DNA of 64,000 bases, taken from the NCBI GenBank assembly GCA_014529385.2, contig CM043955.1, positions 144,679,140-144,743,139 of the forward strand. The letters run 5' to 3'. Shown here piece after piece: positions 20,834-31,040 of this stretch. Position numbers and translations under genes: made by a program. Position 1 is the stretch's first letter, and the number at the start of each line of letters is the position of its first letter. Origin of the DNA: Adiantum capillus-veneris (lineage: Eukaryota > Streptophyta > Polypodiopsida > Polypodiales > Pteridaceae). Below the pieces are notes generated by a model that ran no database searches, was not told the origin of the DNA, and saw only the letters and a program-made list of their open reading frames with translations.

Positions 20834-21872
20834 CTAGTATTTTTGGGTGTTTTGCAACCCAAGTCTTTTCTTTATTTTTTATTTATTGTTTGATTTTTTG
20901 GTTGTTTTGTTTCTGACCCAGCTATAGAATAGAATGTATGATAGCTCAAAACGAGCGTCTCGGTCAGAGGGACGTGCCGTGCTTTACAGCCCTCCGGTTG
21001 GTCACTTTATGCCCTCGGAATCCCTAAAACCGTCAATTTCTAGTAGGGAACTAGGCCCAAATTAGAAAGTCTAAGGGTGCAAGTGGGAAGAGAAGGGAGG
21101 AGAGTGGAGGACTTGCCCCACATGCTCTCATTCCCTCTTGAGGGGGTAGGGTATATATATAAAAGTGAGTCTAGTATATATCATAAGACTGAGGCTTGGG
21201 GCCTGGGCCTGGGCTTGGGCTTGGGCTTGGGCTTGGGGAAATGATCCCGATCCCGATCAAAATTTTAGTGTAGCCCCGCAGTCACTCACGCTTAAATATT
21301 TTCGGTTTTTTTATTATTTTTATTTTTTATTTTTTATTTTTAAAGGCGACGACCGCGCGCGGTTTAGGTGACCCTTTCTTGGCCACACACACTGTCAACA
21401 CCTATCTAACCTATCTGTCAACAGCTCACAGACAACTCACTACCTTACTAACAGTGCTACTAACCACTAACTAATCTACTAACTATTCTGTTAACCACTC
21501 TGCTAACTGCTTACTGACAATGGGCTAACTGTCCACCTACTTCATCTCTCACTACCTTACTGTGCAAAGACTGTGTGCAGGCAAACCTTGACAGAAAACT
21601 GTGTGCAGACTGTGTGCAAACAGAAATTGCTAACTACCTTCCTACTTGGTCATTCACTGCGAACAAGCTAACAACTACTAACCGTGCAAAGACTGTGTGC
21701 AAACCGAAAACACAACATTATGCAGAAATCACAGAACTTGCAGACAATACAGAAATTAACAACTTGCAGAAAAATAACTCATTCCTCTTCCTCTTCCTCT
21801 TCCTCTTCTTTCCTACTACAAACAACTCATAGAAGAAGCACAAAGTGCCTCTTGGGCTTAGTGCAGGGCGAT
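20834..21872 (-). other. Leader of element II with GGGCTT/GGGCCT hexamers
   Basis: About 1 kb between primer site and gag without a supported gene. It contains an array of hexamers at 21191-21238 on the + strand. Elements III, IV and V carry the same array with different copy numbers. A TCTTCC run is near 21783-21810. Confidence 0.7.
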
Positions 21873-21890
21873 TCCCCGGCAGCGGCGCCA
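21873..21890 (-). other. tRNA-Asp primer-binding site of element II
   Basis: Minus-strand TGGCGCCGCTGCCGGGGA, one mismatch from the complement of the plant tRNA-Asp 3' end. It lies four bases inside the LTR. Confidence 0.85.
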
Positions 21891-21894
21891 AAAA

Positions 21895-22567
<673 letters not shown>

Positions 22568-23669
22568 CATGCACTGACAATGAGTCCACTGGATCATTCC
22601 ATCCTGTTTCTAGACGTATGCAATCACCTGCTTCATGTAGAATCTCTTTTGTAAGCTTTCCCTTTTTAGCTAATTGCATGACATTTGGCCAAATTTGACC
22701 ATGATGGTCACTCACCTCTTCATCACAAAAATGTTAAACTTTTACTCCATAAGTAGCTGCCTCAACTGAAGAGGTGGCATGCTTAGTTGCCATATCTTCA
22801 ACTAAGGTTTTCATTCCCCCCTTCCCAAAGTTAGTTCTCAAGGGTAGACCTGTCTCTCTTAAGTGGATTTTACCATCCTTAAAAAAGACAACATCTTTTG
22901 ACAAAGCATCAATAAAATCATCACAATCCCTTCTTACATGGTCTGTACTATCACACCAAATACATCTATTAACAAACCCTTCTTTGGGCTGTTGTCTTTG
23001 CCTAGGAAGTGGCCCGGATGGTTGGCCTTTTTCTTCAAGCTTTGCAAACTTCACCTTCAAGTCGCGCATTCCCTTCACAAGCTCATCTAGCATGGACTCA
23101 TCAAACTTAGGAGCAATAAAAGTAGGCTTTACCATTTTGTCAGAAGTTGAGGTGGAAGGACTTGTAGTGTTTACTACCATCTTGTCCCTTCTTCTTTGTC
23201 ATTTGGCAAGCAGTGAGACAGCACCTTCAACCTCATTCCAGTCGGTCTTTAGTCCTTGCTCAGCATCTTTATCTTCAAGAAGAAGCTCCAAATTTTCTTG
23301 AAACTCTTTACGTGCAGCTTGTAAGAAAAGATCTGTCTTCTCTGCATCTAGTGTGGCCCTTTCTGTCCTGGTGAGTTGTGCATAGCGCCGCTCAAATTCC
23401 CTAAGTAGCTCTGTTATTGATAGTCCTTGCTTTGGCTTGACTACCCATTCTAATAATGTCCCTTTGGTCACTCTCTCAGAGTCCTCCATGAAATATTCCT
23501 CCTTTAAAGCTACTTTGAGTTCTTCCCAATTTCTCCCATGCCCATCTTTAATTACCCTAACATGCTCTCTAATTTCTGGAACAACAACTAGCTCAAAGCT
23601 TTGAATCATCTCACCTTCTGACACGCGATGCAGCTCCATCTCCTTCACATACTCGCGTAAGTACTTGGT
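22568..23669 (-). pseudogene. Foreign gag segment joined to element III
   Basis: Three open pieces encode a gag unlike that of II and IV. 23199-23648 is a capsid-like domain (GRNWEELKVALKEEYF, LREFERRYAQLTRTE). 22734-23180 has a CX2CX4HX4C knuckle (CIWCDSTDHVRRDC) followed by FFKDGKIHLRETGLPLRTN. A further piece runs into the LTR at 22567. Sequence similarity to element II begins abruptly at about 23670. This is either captured by element III or the remains of another element next to it. Confidence 0.65.
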
Positions 23670-25521
23670 CCTCTCGTATGTGCTCTTTCAAGAACAGTCT
23701 CCTAAGAGTAGAGTAGATCGTTTTCTCTTCTACTCTTAAGGTTCTATACCAATCTCCAGCCTTTCCGCTTAGGGTCAAACTCAAAGCCTTACACTTATGT
23801 AGCTCATTGTGCTCTTCCAAGGAATCGCACGCATGTTCAAAGACTTCCATATGCTTTCTAGCATCTCCGTCTCCACTGAATTTCTGTGTGAGCTTAGCTA
23901 CTTGAACTGCCTTGCTCATAGGCTCTCTATCAGGTGCACTACGCATGTTTTCCGCAATAGAGCGACCGATAGTTTGAGCAAATGCTGCCAAATCTCCTAT
24001 TTGAGCAAGTATAATGGGTGTATGTGCTCCTGGAACCACATGTGAGATGGGAGTTGGCCTTGGCCTTGGCATACGCGCGGCTCTTGGGTCCCATATTTCG
24101 TATGGTGGTGTACCAGACGGTGGTCCAAAGTTTACAGGCGTGGCCCTAGGCATAGGGGGTGCCTGATATGGCATGTTATTATTAAATGGCATGGCTCCAC
24201 TTGTATAAGAGCTTGGATAATTCCATTGTGGATTGTAAGCTCTTGGAATAATCGGAGGTGTAGAAGCTACATGAGGCTAAGGTACGACAGGTGCACATGA
24301 TTGATACATACATGTAGGTACAGTTGGGGGCACTGTGCTACTAGGCATCGACGCAGTGTTAACAAATGAACTCCATGGTGTACTTCTTGTCATGCTCACC
24401 ACTGGGATATGCATGGTAGCCGTAGTGTCATTAAGAGAAAGATGAGCTAGATCTAGGAAGGTAAAGCTGCCACTTATGGGCTCAGATTGTACTGAGGCTC
24501 CTGGCAAAACAACATATGGAGGATCAATGGGGCTCACTGAGGGAGTCTCCATTTGTGATAGGGTTGGTTGGTTGGCCTTTCCCGTATCCAAGAATCTCAT
24601 TAGGCCTGTTGAAGGCATGTTGCTCCCTGTGTTCTGTCTTTCTAACTCGACAATCCTATGCAGGACATCACAGACTTTCTGTTGTTGCTCATCTATGCTA
24701 GTAGCACCCGATGTGGATTGTAGAACATCTAACCAACCCACATGATAGGTGTGTCCTGTGTACCGATCAGTTAAGGCTTATGCTTGTAGGTCATACTCCC
24801 AATTTTTGCTTAGGAATATCCCATCTAGGCCTGGCGTGCTGGAGGTTTCCCTCGAAGTGGAAGCATTATTGCTCCCCATCGCTTGCCCCTCCGTGACTAC
24901 TACCTTGGGAGCACTTGGTTGCTCGGCTGGCATGATTGTTGTCATAGGAGCCTTTGCTTTCAGGGCTCGACTTTGTTCTAGCCTTCGTAGGTTCTCAATT
25001 TCCCTCTCCGTTGTTGCTTGCATATAGCGTTCGATCTCTTGTACTTCGGCAAGACTCCTACCATCGGGTAGTAAAACCTCAGAGGGAGATAGTCCTAAAG
25101 GATCAGGAGGTGCAGTGGATGGAACATTCACATGCACACTCTCAAGAAGCATAGGGTCTATTTTTGGCATGAATGACGAATTTACTTCCCCACTCCCTTC
25201 ATTTATTTCATTAACCGCATGTTCGGAGCGAGTAGCTCTACTAAGGGTCTCTTTTAAGCGGCTAAACACGCTGGACCCGGGCCGTGGGCCCATGGCATGC
25301 ATGTCTTGACTTGAAGTATCAAGGTTTGGTGTAGGATACCCCTCCATCACTTCGTAGTCAAAGGAAGAATCACTAGACGCGATATGAGGATCTTGGGTCG
25401 CGTTACCTTGAGTCCCGGCCGAAGGTCCAAAACCTAGGGTGGAGGAATAATGGGTGCCCGCGTAAATGGAGGCACTACCAATATGCTCGTGCTCTAACAC
25501 TCGTCTAGAGCGTAGGTTCAT
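23670..25521 (-). pseudogene. Element III gag, truncated by junction
   Basis: Closely similar to gag of element II, from ATG 25519-25521 (MNLRSRRVLE) to within the capsid domain at FLKEHIRE. In-frame stops are at 24778-24780 and 24277-24279. At about 23670 it passes into a different gag in another frame. Confidence 0.8.
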
Positions 25522-25574
25522 ATGACTTGGATCCCCTAGAAGTGTCAGTGAGTGCCCGTGAAGGCTGCTCACCT

Positions 25575-26591
25575 AGTATTTTTGGGTGTTTTGCAACCCA
25601 AGTCTTTTCTTATTTTTATTTTTTTTTGGTTTTTTGTCCTTTTTTTCTGACCCAGCTATAGAATAGAACGTATGATAGCTCAAAACGAGCGTCTCGGTCA
25701 AAGGGATGTGTCGTGCTTTACAACCTTCCGTTTGGTCACTTTATGCCCTCGGAATCCCTAAAACCGTCAATTTCTAGTAGGGAAATAAGCCCAAATTAGA
25801 AAGTCTAAGGGTGCAAGTGGGAAGAGAAGGGAGGAGAGTGGAGGACTTGTCCCACATGCTCTCATTCCCTCTTGAGGGGGTAGGGTATATATATATAAGA
25901 GTGAGTGTAGTATATATCATAAGACTAAGGCTTGGGCTTGGGCTTGGGCAAATGATCCCGATCCCGATCAAAAATTTTAGAGCCCCCCAGTCACTCACGC
26001 TTAAATATTTTTGTTTTTCTTTTAATTTTATTTATTTTATTTTATTTTTTTAAGGCGACGACCGCGCGCGGTTTAGGTGACCCTTTCTTGGCCACACACA
26101 TTATCAACACCTACCTAACCTTTCTGTCAACAACTCACAGCTCACTACCTTATCTACTTACTAACAATGCTGCTAACCACTACCTAATCTACTAACTATT
26201 CTGTTAACCACTCTGCTAACTGCATACTGACATTGAGCTAACTGTCCACCTACTTCCTCTCTCACTACCTTACTGTGCAAAGATTGTGTGCAGGCAAACC
26301 TTAACAAAAAACTGTGTACAGACTGTGTGCAAACAAAAATTGCTAACTGTCTACCTACTTACTCATTCACTGCGAACAAGCTAACGACTACTAATTGTGC
26401 AAAGACTGTGTGCAAACAGAAAACACAAGATTATGCAGAAATCACAGAACTTGCAGACAATACAGAAATTAACAACTTGCAGAAAAATAACTCATTCCTC
26501 TTCCTCTTCCTCTTCCTCTTCCTCTTCTTTCCTACTACAAACAACTCATAGAAGAAGCACAAAGTGCCTCTTGGGCTTAGTGCAGGGCGAT
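25575..26591 (-). other. Leader of element III
   Basis: Noncoding, aligned with 20834-21872. The hexamer array at about 25927-25949 is short (three GGGCTT units). No gene seen. Confidence 0.7.
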
Positions 26592-26609
26592 TCCCAGGCA
26601 ACGGCGCCA
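26592..26609 (-). other. tRNA-Asp primer-binding site of element III
   Basis: Minus-strand TGGCGCCGTTGCCTGGGA, one mismatch to the tRNA-Asp complement, four bases from the start of a type A LTR at 26614. Confidence 0.85.
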
Positions 26610-26613
26610 AAAA

Positions 26614-26656
26614 TGTGCGCTCCTTGCCGCACTGTCGAAGCAAGGGACTTGCCTAA
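26614..26656 (-). repeat. Element III 5' LTR, first part (split by element IV)
   Basis: The 43 bases from TGTGCGCTCC match the start of the type A LTR at 21895 and end in CCTAA. The rest of the LTR resumes at 40238 with CCTAA, after element IV. Confidence 0.9.
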
Positions 26657-27243
26657 TGTCAAGGCTAGGGACTTGCTACGCACCGTGTGCGAGCCACAAA
26701 GGCTCCTAGCACACAGTCATACAACAGACAAGCTCACAAGGAAGAATGGTGTGTCACTCACCTTCCTGCGTAGTTGCGAATGAAGGATTCCCCTGCCGCG
26801 AAGAAGAGGGAGACGCCGCTACGCCGCGCTCAACCGCCTTGCCGCCGTCGTGCCACCGCAACGCTCGATCACACACACACACTCACACTCTCTCTCTCAC
26901 ACACGTACACACACACACACACAAGGAGATGGTGAAGGAGAAGGTGGAGATGGAGCAAGAGCCGCTTCTATTGCACAATGAGAGAATGAGTAAAAATTAG
27001 GTTTAGTGGCTTTTATATGAGCTCACCCCATTCACACTTGGGCGCCCATACTTAGCCAACTAACTCCTTGAATATTCCAGTTAGAGTGCGCCTGTCATCG
27101 GCGATCACCCTTACCCTGTTCCTATTGGTCCGACAAGCCCGGTACCTGAATCTAAACAATACAACGTTTATAGATCATAGGGTGTCCGTGTGCCGTGAGG
27201 GTTAACATGATCATAGGGTGTCCGTGTGCCGTGAGGGTTAACA
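26657..27243 (-). repeat. 3' LTR of element IV (type B, 587 bp)
   Basis: Starts TGTCAAGGC, ends GGGTTAACA. The last 36 bases are tandemly repeated (27173-27208 and 27209-27244), so two LTR-end sequences adjoin the polypurine tract. The other LTR has one copy. Confidence 0.9.
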
Positions 27244-27255
27244 TGCCCCCCTTCC
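27244..27255 (-). other. Polypurine tract of element IV
   Basis: Minus-strand GGAAGGGGGGCA before TGTTAACCC, as in elements II and V. Confidence 0.85.
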
Positions 27256-28613
27256 TGATGTAGATTCCGTCCTCGGAAGCTATCCAGTTGAAGCTCGTTC
27301 GTCGAGATGGAAGAGCAGTCGACATGGATGTGCGTAGCCTTCTTCAATCACTTCAAAATCAAACAACATTGCCACAGTAATTGCATTCTCATATACAATT
27401 AAAAATCATATGCAATTTTAGACAGACAAATTGATTGGTAACAGAATTTTAGACAATTTGTCAGCAATAAACATTAAATTGCAATATAATCAAATGCATA
27501 AACATATGTAAAGGTAAAAAATTAAACAAGTCCGGGGTCGCTAATTTAACGGTCAAAAGGCACTAGAGCTCGACTATTAATACCATGGCTGACTTCTCAA
27601 TTTTTTCTGGTCAATTAAGTTGTTTAATCTTGAGAGCCAAGTATTTGATGTTCGAGGGCTGACTAGAGGCCATACCTAGAAGACCTTGTAGTTAAGCTAC
27701 GATAAAAGGAATTTCTCATGAAATCATCGCCTCACTGATTACCTTTTCTTTGACCCCCCAAAGTCTTTTCACATTGATCTAATTTTGATGTGTGTGCTTA
27801 TTTTGTATGCCTTGGGTTTTTTGCTTTTCAAGGAAAAGCGCCCACACTGGGAACCTCTAGGGCTCTAGTACCATAGGCGATACATGTGAGTGAAGTACCA
27901 ATTTAAGCAGGGATTTCTCTTCCAACTTAAAATTTTACATTGTGGCACTTTGATTTTTTGTTTGTTCATTTTCAGCACTTTAATTTTGGAACTTTGGGGG
28001 GTCATATAACACTGTTACCCTCCCCAGGCTCATCACATTAGTAAACTCCCTTTATAATACTTAAGCTAAAGGTCAATAGGGTTAAGCCCACTAGAAAGCC
28101 CTAGTACATTTCACACAATGCTGCCTAAATCGGATTAAGAACCTAAGTAACCATTGCTTATTAGGAAGGCATTCCCCATGGTATTAAGAGAAGATTTCTA
28201 ATACCTAGCTTGGTCAAACTAGCTTAGTCGGACTGCTTGATTTTTAAACCTAGACAAGTGATTATGACAAAACATTACATTGAATTAAATGTTTGATACT
28301 AAGCAAATGCGCTGAATATTATGCTACCAATCACAATCAAAGCAGACAAACATGGATGCAAAAAGATAAGGGCAATGTTAATGGACATAAAACACCTGTT
28401 TGTGTTGATGGTCGCGCTTGATTTGAAGTGTGAACGAGAGAAAGGTTCCATGAAGGTCCAAATCCTATCAACATCAACACACTCCTGTACACACTAGGGA
28501 ACAAAAGGAATACCTCCAGGAGGCACATTAGTGGAAAAAGGTACCAACACTTATTGAACACAACAAAAAACATAAGGAACCCTAACCTAATTATTTGCAC
28601 TCCCACTAAAGAG
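27256..28613 (-). other. Conserved 3' noncoding region of element IV
   Basis: Aligned with 59-1343 and with the inverse of about 57150-58375. It contains the uninterrupted site GGTAC (28540-28544) that element I used as target in element II. No gene seen. Confidence 0.75.
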
Positions 28614-29036
28614 TCAAGGGAATAGGATATTGTAGAGGTTGGGGGGAAACCCTAAGGCTAAACCCCTATCCTCGTCGTCGAGATAAACAAAGTCATCATC
28701 CATGAGACCATATGTGTCATCCATGTAGGCATGTAAATTTTCTTCTTCATCATAGGTGCCCATGTTTACTAAGAAGGTCACTAGACGCCTATAGTCATCT
28801 TGGTCAAAAGGGTAGGTTTGTGCCATGGGAGAAATGCTCTCTACTAAGTATGGATCAGACGTGGTCAAGAGACGTATCAGCCATTCTAACTCCTCAAAAT
28901 TCCTCTCACATGCTAGCGTACCTATCAAATCCCATTCACATGCAAGCACTGGAAAGACCATGTGAAATATTTGTGAAAAGTAACGAGGGTACCTCTCACC
29001 CAAGGCAGGAGTGGATGACTCTAGCGTACTAGCCAT
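28614..29036 (-). CDS. Conserved acidic ORF of element IV, unknown function
   Basis: 140 codons from an ATG; nearly the same protein as 10545-10967 in element II, with the same LEWLIRLLTTSDPYLVESIS core and acidic end. A possible splice acceptor, TGCGTGTACAG, precedes the ATG here too. It lies between the internal polypurine tract and the 3' noncoding region. Absent from element V. Confidence 0.6.
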   Translation of the reverse strand: MASTLESSTPALGERYPRYFSQIFHMVFPVLACEWDLIGTLACERNFEELEWLIRLLTTSDPYLVESISPMAQTYPFDQDDYRRLVTFLVNMGTYDEEENLHAYMDDTYGLMDDDFVYLDDEDRGLALGFPPNLYNILFP

Positions 29037-29263
29037 ATCTGTACACGCAAATAGATGATGGTTAGAGTGCAAATATTACAAGGGTCGTGTTCTTGTGCAT
29101 AATTTGTTTTTATGATTTGTGTGATGGCTCTTGCTCTTTTACTTTTTTATCTTGTTTTTGTGAGTATAAGGCTTTATATATACATTCCCTAAGATCGGAG
29201 ATTAAGAGGTCAGGGAGAAAGGTTGAGAGGGAAGCAAGTGAATGATGGATGTCCACAAACACT

Positions 29264-29273
29264 CCCCCCTTCC
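29264..29273 (-). other. Internal polypurine tract of element IV
   Basis: Minus-strand GGAAGGGGGG directly after the pol tail stop, as in elements II and V. Confidence 0.5.
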
Positions 29274-29282
29274 TTGGGTAGA

Positions 29283-29975
29283 TCATACCGTTTGAAATGA
29301 GCTTGTCACCCTTTGAAACCAATTGTTCCAGTTGGTAATAGGTGAGGATTTTTGCCAGTAGTTTTCTATTACCCTAGGTGCCTCGTCAAGTTGCAAGGGT
29401 GGTAAGGTACTCTCCCATGATTTTACTTGCAACATTGTTGGAGGTGGTGAATCTACAACGGGAGGTGCAAACTCTTTCTTGCTTGTATGGATATGTACAA
29501 TGGTAGGTGGAGGTTGTGTCGAAGCTTTTATATCCGTATAGGAACTACATGAAGAGCAAGAAGCTTCATTTTCTTTTCCTGTTCCTGAGCTAGGTGGAGC
29601 AAATCGTTCTTTCTTTGGTACCCAAACTAGCTCTGGAACAGGTGTGTCGCATTCCGTGATTTTTTCCTTTCCACGATTTTCAATTTGTTTTGGAGTCACA
29701 GGATTTGGTTTACATGGGTCAGGTGACAGGTAAGAGTACAATTTACGTTTGGGCACCCAGATTTGATCATTTCCTTCATAGTATCCTTGGGCTTTTAATA
29801 GTCGTTAGGAATCCAACGCCACGTTTTCTTACATTTCTTGGAGCGAGTGGGACGTTTCTTACGAGGCTTCCATTTTTTAGCATCAGCCATGGTTACTAAA
29901 GAAGCTTTAGGGACCCACTTGTATGCTTCCTTTGTTATATTAGGATGGTTCTTTGTCTCTCAAGCTTTCTTTCAA
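29283..29975 (-). pseudogene. Element IV pol tail with WxPK motifs, frameshifted
   Basis: Matches residues about 270-507 of the element V ORF. 29283-29756 is open and includes LVWVPKKERF and the end NWNNWFQRVTSSFQTV. The upstream part is out of frame: two extra bases near 30005-30010, relative to element V, end the preceding frame at 29976. Confidence 0.65.
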
Positions 29976-31037
29976 CTACATCAGTTGAAGATCTAGAGAG
30001 TTGGCGGCTATGGGGACGTATGGTTCAACCTCCTGGACATGCAATGTCTTGGGTTTTATTTCGTTAGGCAATATCTCAGGGACTATGGCTTGAGTGGTAG
30101 GGATAAGAGTTGGTTTTTGCGTTGTGACACCCCCAGTTCCCCAATCAATAGTGCATTTGGTGGCTATCATCCACGTGCGTCCTAGGTTTATATTACCCTC
30201 CATAGTTCCAGTAGGCATGACCAAAAAGTCTTGAGCTACAATTCCATTGTCATAACTGACAGAAGTGTGCCAGATTCCAAAAACCGTAGTTTTTTTCTTG
30301 TTGACACCCTTGACTTGGATAATACTCTCAGATAGAGGTGGCTTCCCTAACTGACACCACACCCCATAGGATAGCAGATTATATTTAGCACCCGTGTCCA
30401 ATAAGGCGTTATATAGCACTTTTCCATAGGCACTATTTAACTCAATAGCGTATCGTAGAGGTGTGTCAGAGTCCAACCAATCCTCTTCGATTTCCACGTG
30501 GAATGCATTTGTGACTCCAAGGTTAGCCTCTCGTTTTTGTCTTATACGTTGTTGTCGCTCCTTAGCCTCAGCTTGAGCTTGTATCTTGTTTAACTCGGTT
30601 TGTGCTTTGGCGGCCTTCTTTTGATGAATGGCCCGTAGTTCTTCTTGGCTTAAAGGATCATAATATCTTTTGAATTTACTCCCATTGAGGAATCCAATGG
30701 TTTCAACTCCATGAAGAGTTTCCACACGAAGGGTACCTTGTGGGGTAATTTCACATACTCTATATGGTCCTTTACCAGCATATTTCAACTTTTTCTTCTC
30801 TTTACGTACTCCATACATAAGGACTTTATCACCAACTTTGATGTCCTTGTCCTTCACATGGCGATCAAACCACTTCTTTCTCCTATCCTTTTCCACAAGA
30901 GCATTTTGCACAGCCAACTGTCTCTCTTCGTCTAGTTTTTCTAAGATATACAAACGCTCGGTTAAGGGGTTACCATTCCATCCTTCTTGCAAAGCTACCC
31001 TAAGACTAGGAATGACAAACTCCCAAGGCATAACCAC
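29976..31037 (-). CDS. Element IV integrase C-terminus and second protease-like domain (PR2)
   Basis: 353 codons continuing the pol frame after a TAA at 31041-31043. Residues 1-175 are the integrase end with GKGPYRV and NGSKFKRYYDP, then a charged Gln/Lys-rich linker. Residues about 200-300 form a second retropepsin-like domain: YNALLDTGAKYNLLS with DTGA at 214-217 (codon for D214 at 30396-30398), then DFLVMPTGTMEGNINLGRTW with LGR at 285-287. The hallmarks (hydrophobic-hydrophobic-DTGA and a distal LGR) are those of aspartic proteases of the retropepsin clan. A protease C-terminal to integrase is not an arrangement I know in Ty3/gypsy elements. The domain could be active or could serve as a folding or binding module. 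Confidence 0.75.
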   Translation of the reverse strand: MVMPWEFVIPSLRVALQEGWNGNPLTERLYILEKLDEERQLAVQNALVEKDRRKKWFDRHVKDKDIKVGDKVLMYGVRKEKKKLKYAGKGPYRVCEITPQGTLRVETLHGVETIGFLNGSKFKRYYDPLSQEELRAIHQKKAAKAQTELNKIQAQAEAKERQQRIRQKREANLGVTNAFHVEIEEDWLDSDTPLRYAIELNSAYGKVLYNALLDTGAKYNLLSYGVWCQLGKPPLSESIIQVKGVNKKKTTVFGIWHTSVSYDNGIVAQDFLVMPTGTMEGNINLGRTWMIATKCTIDWGTGGVTTQKPTLIPTTQAIVPEILPNEIKPKTLHVQEVEPYVPIAANSLDLQLM

Positions 31038-31040
31038 TTC

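Noticed and set aside
26614-26700. A chimeric LTR made by recombination between types A and B
   Set aside because: The CCTAA duplication and the resumption of the type A LTR at 40238 show that element IV was inserted instead.
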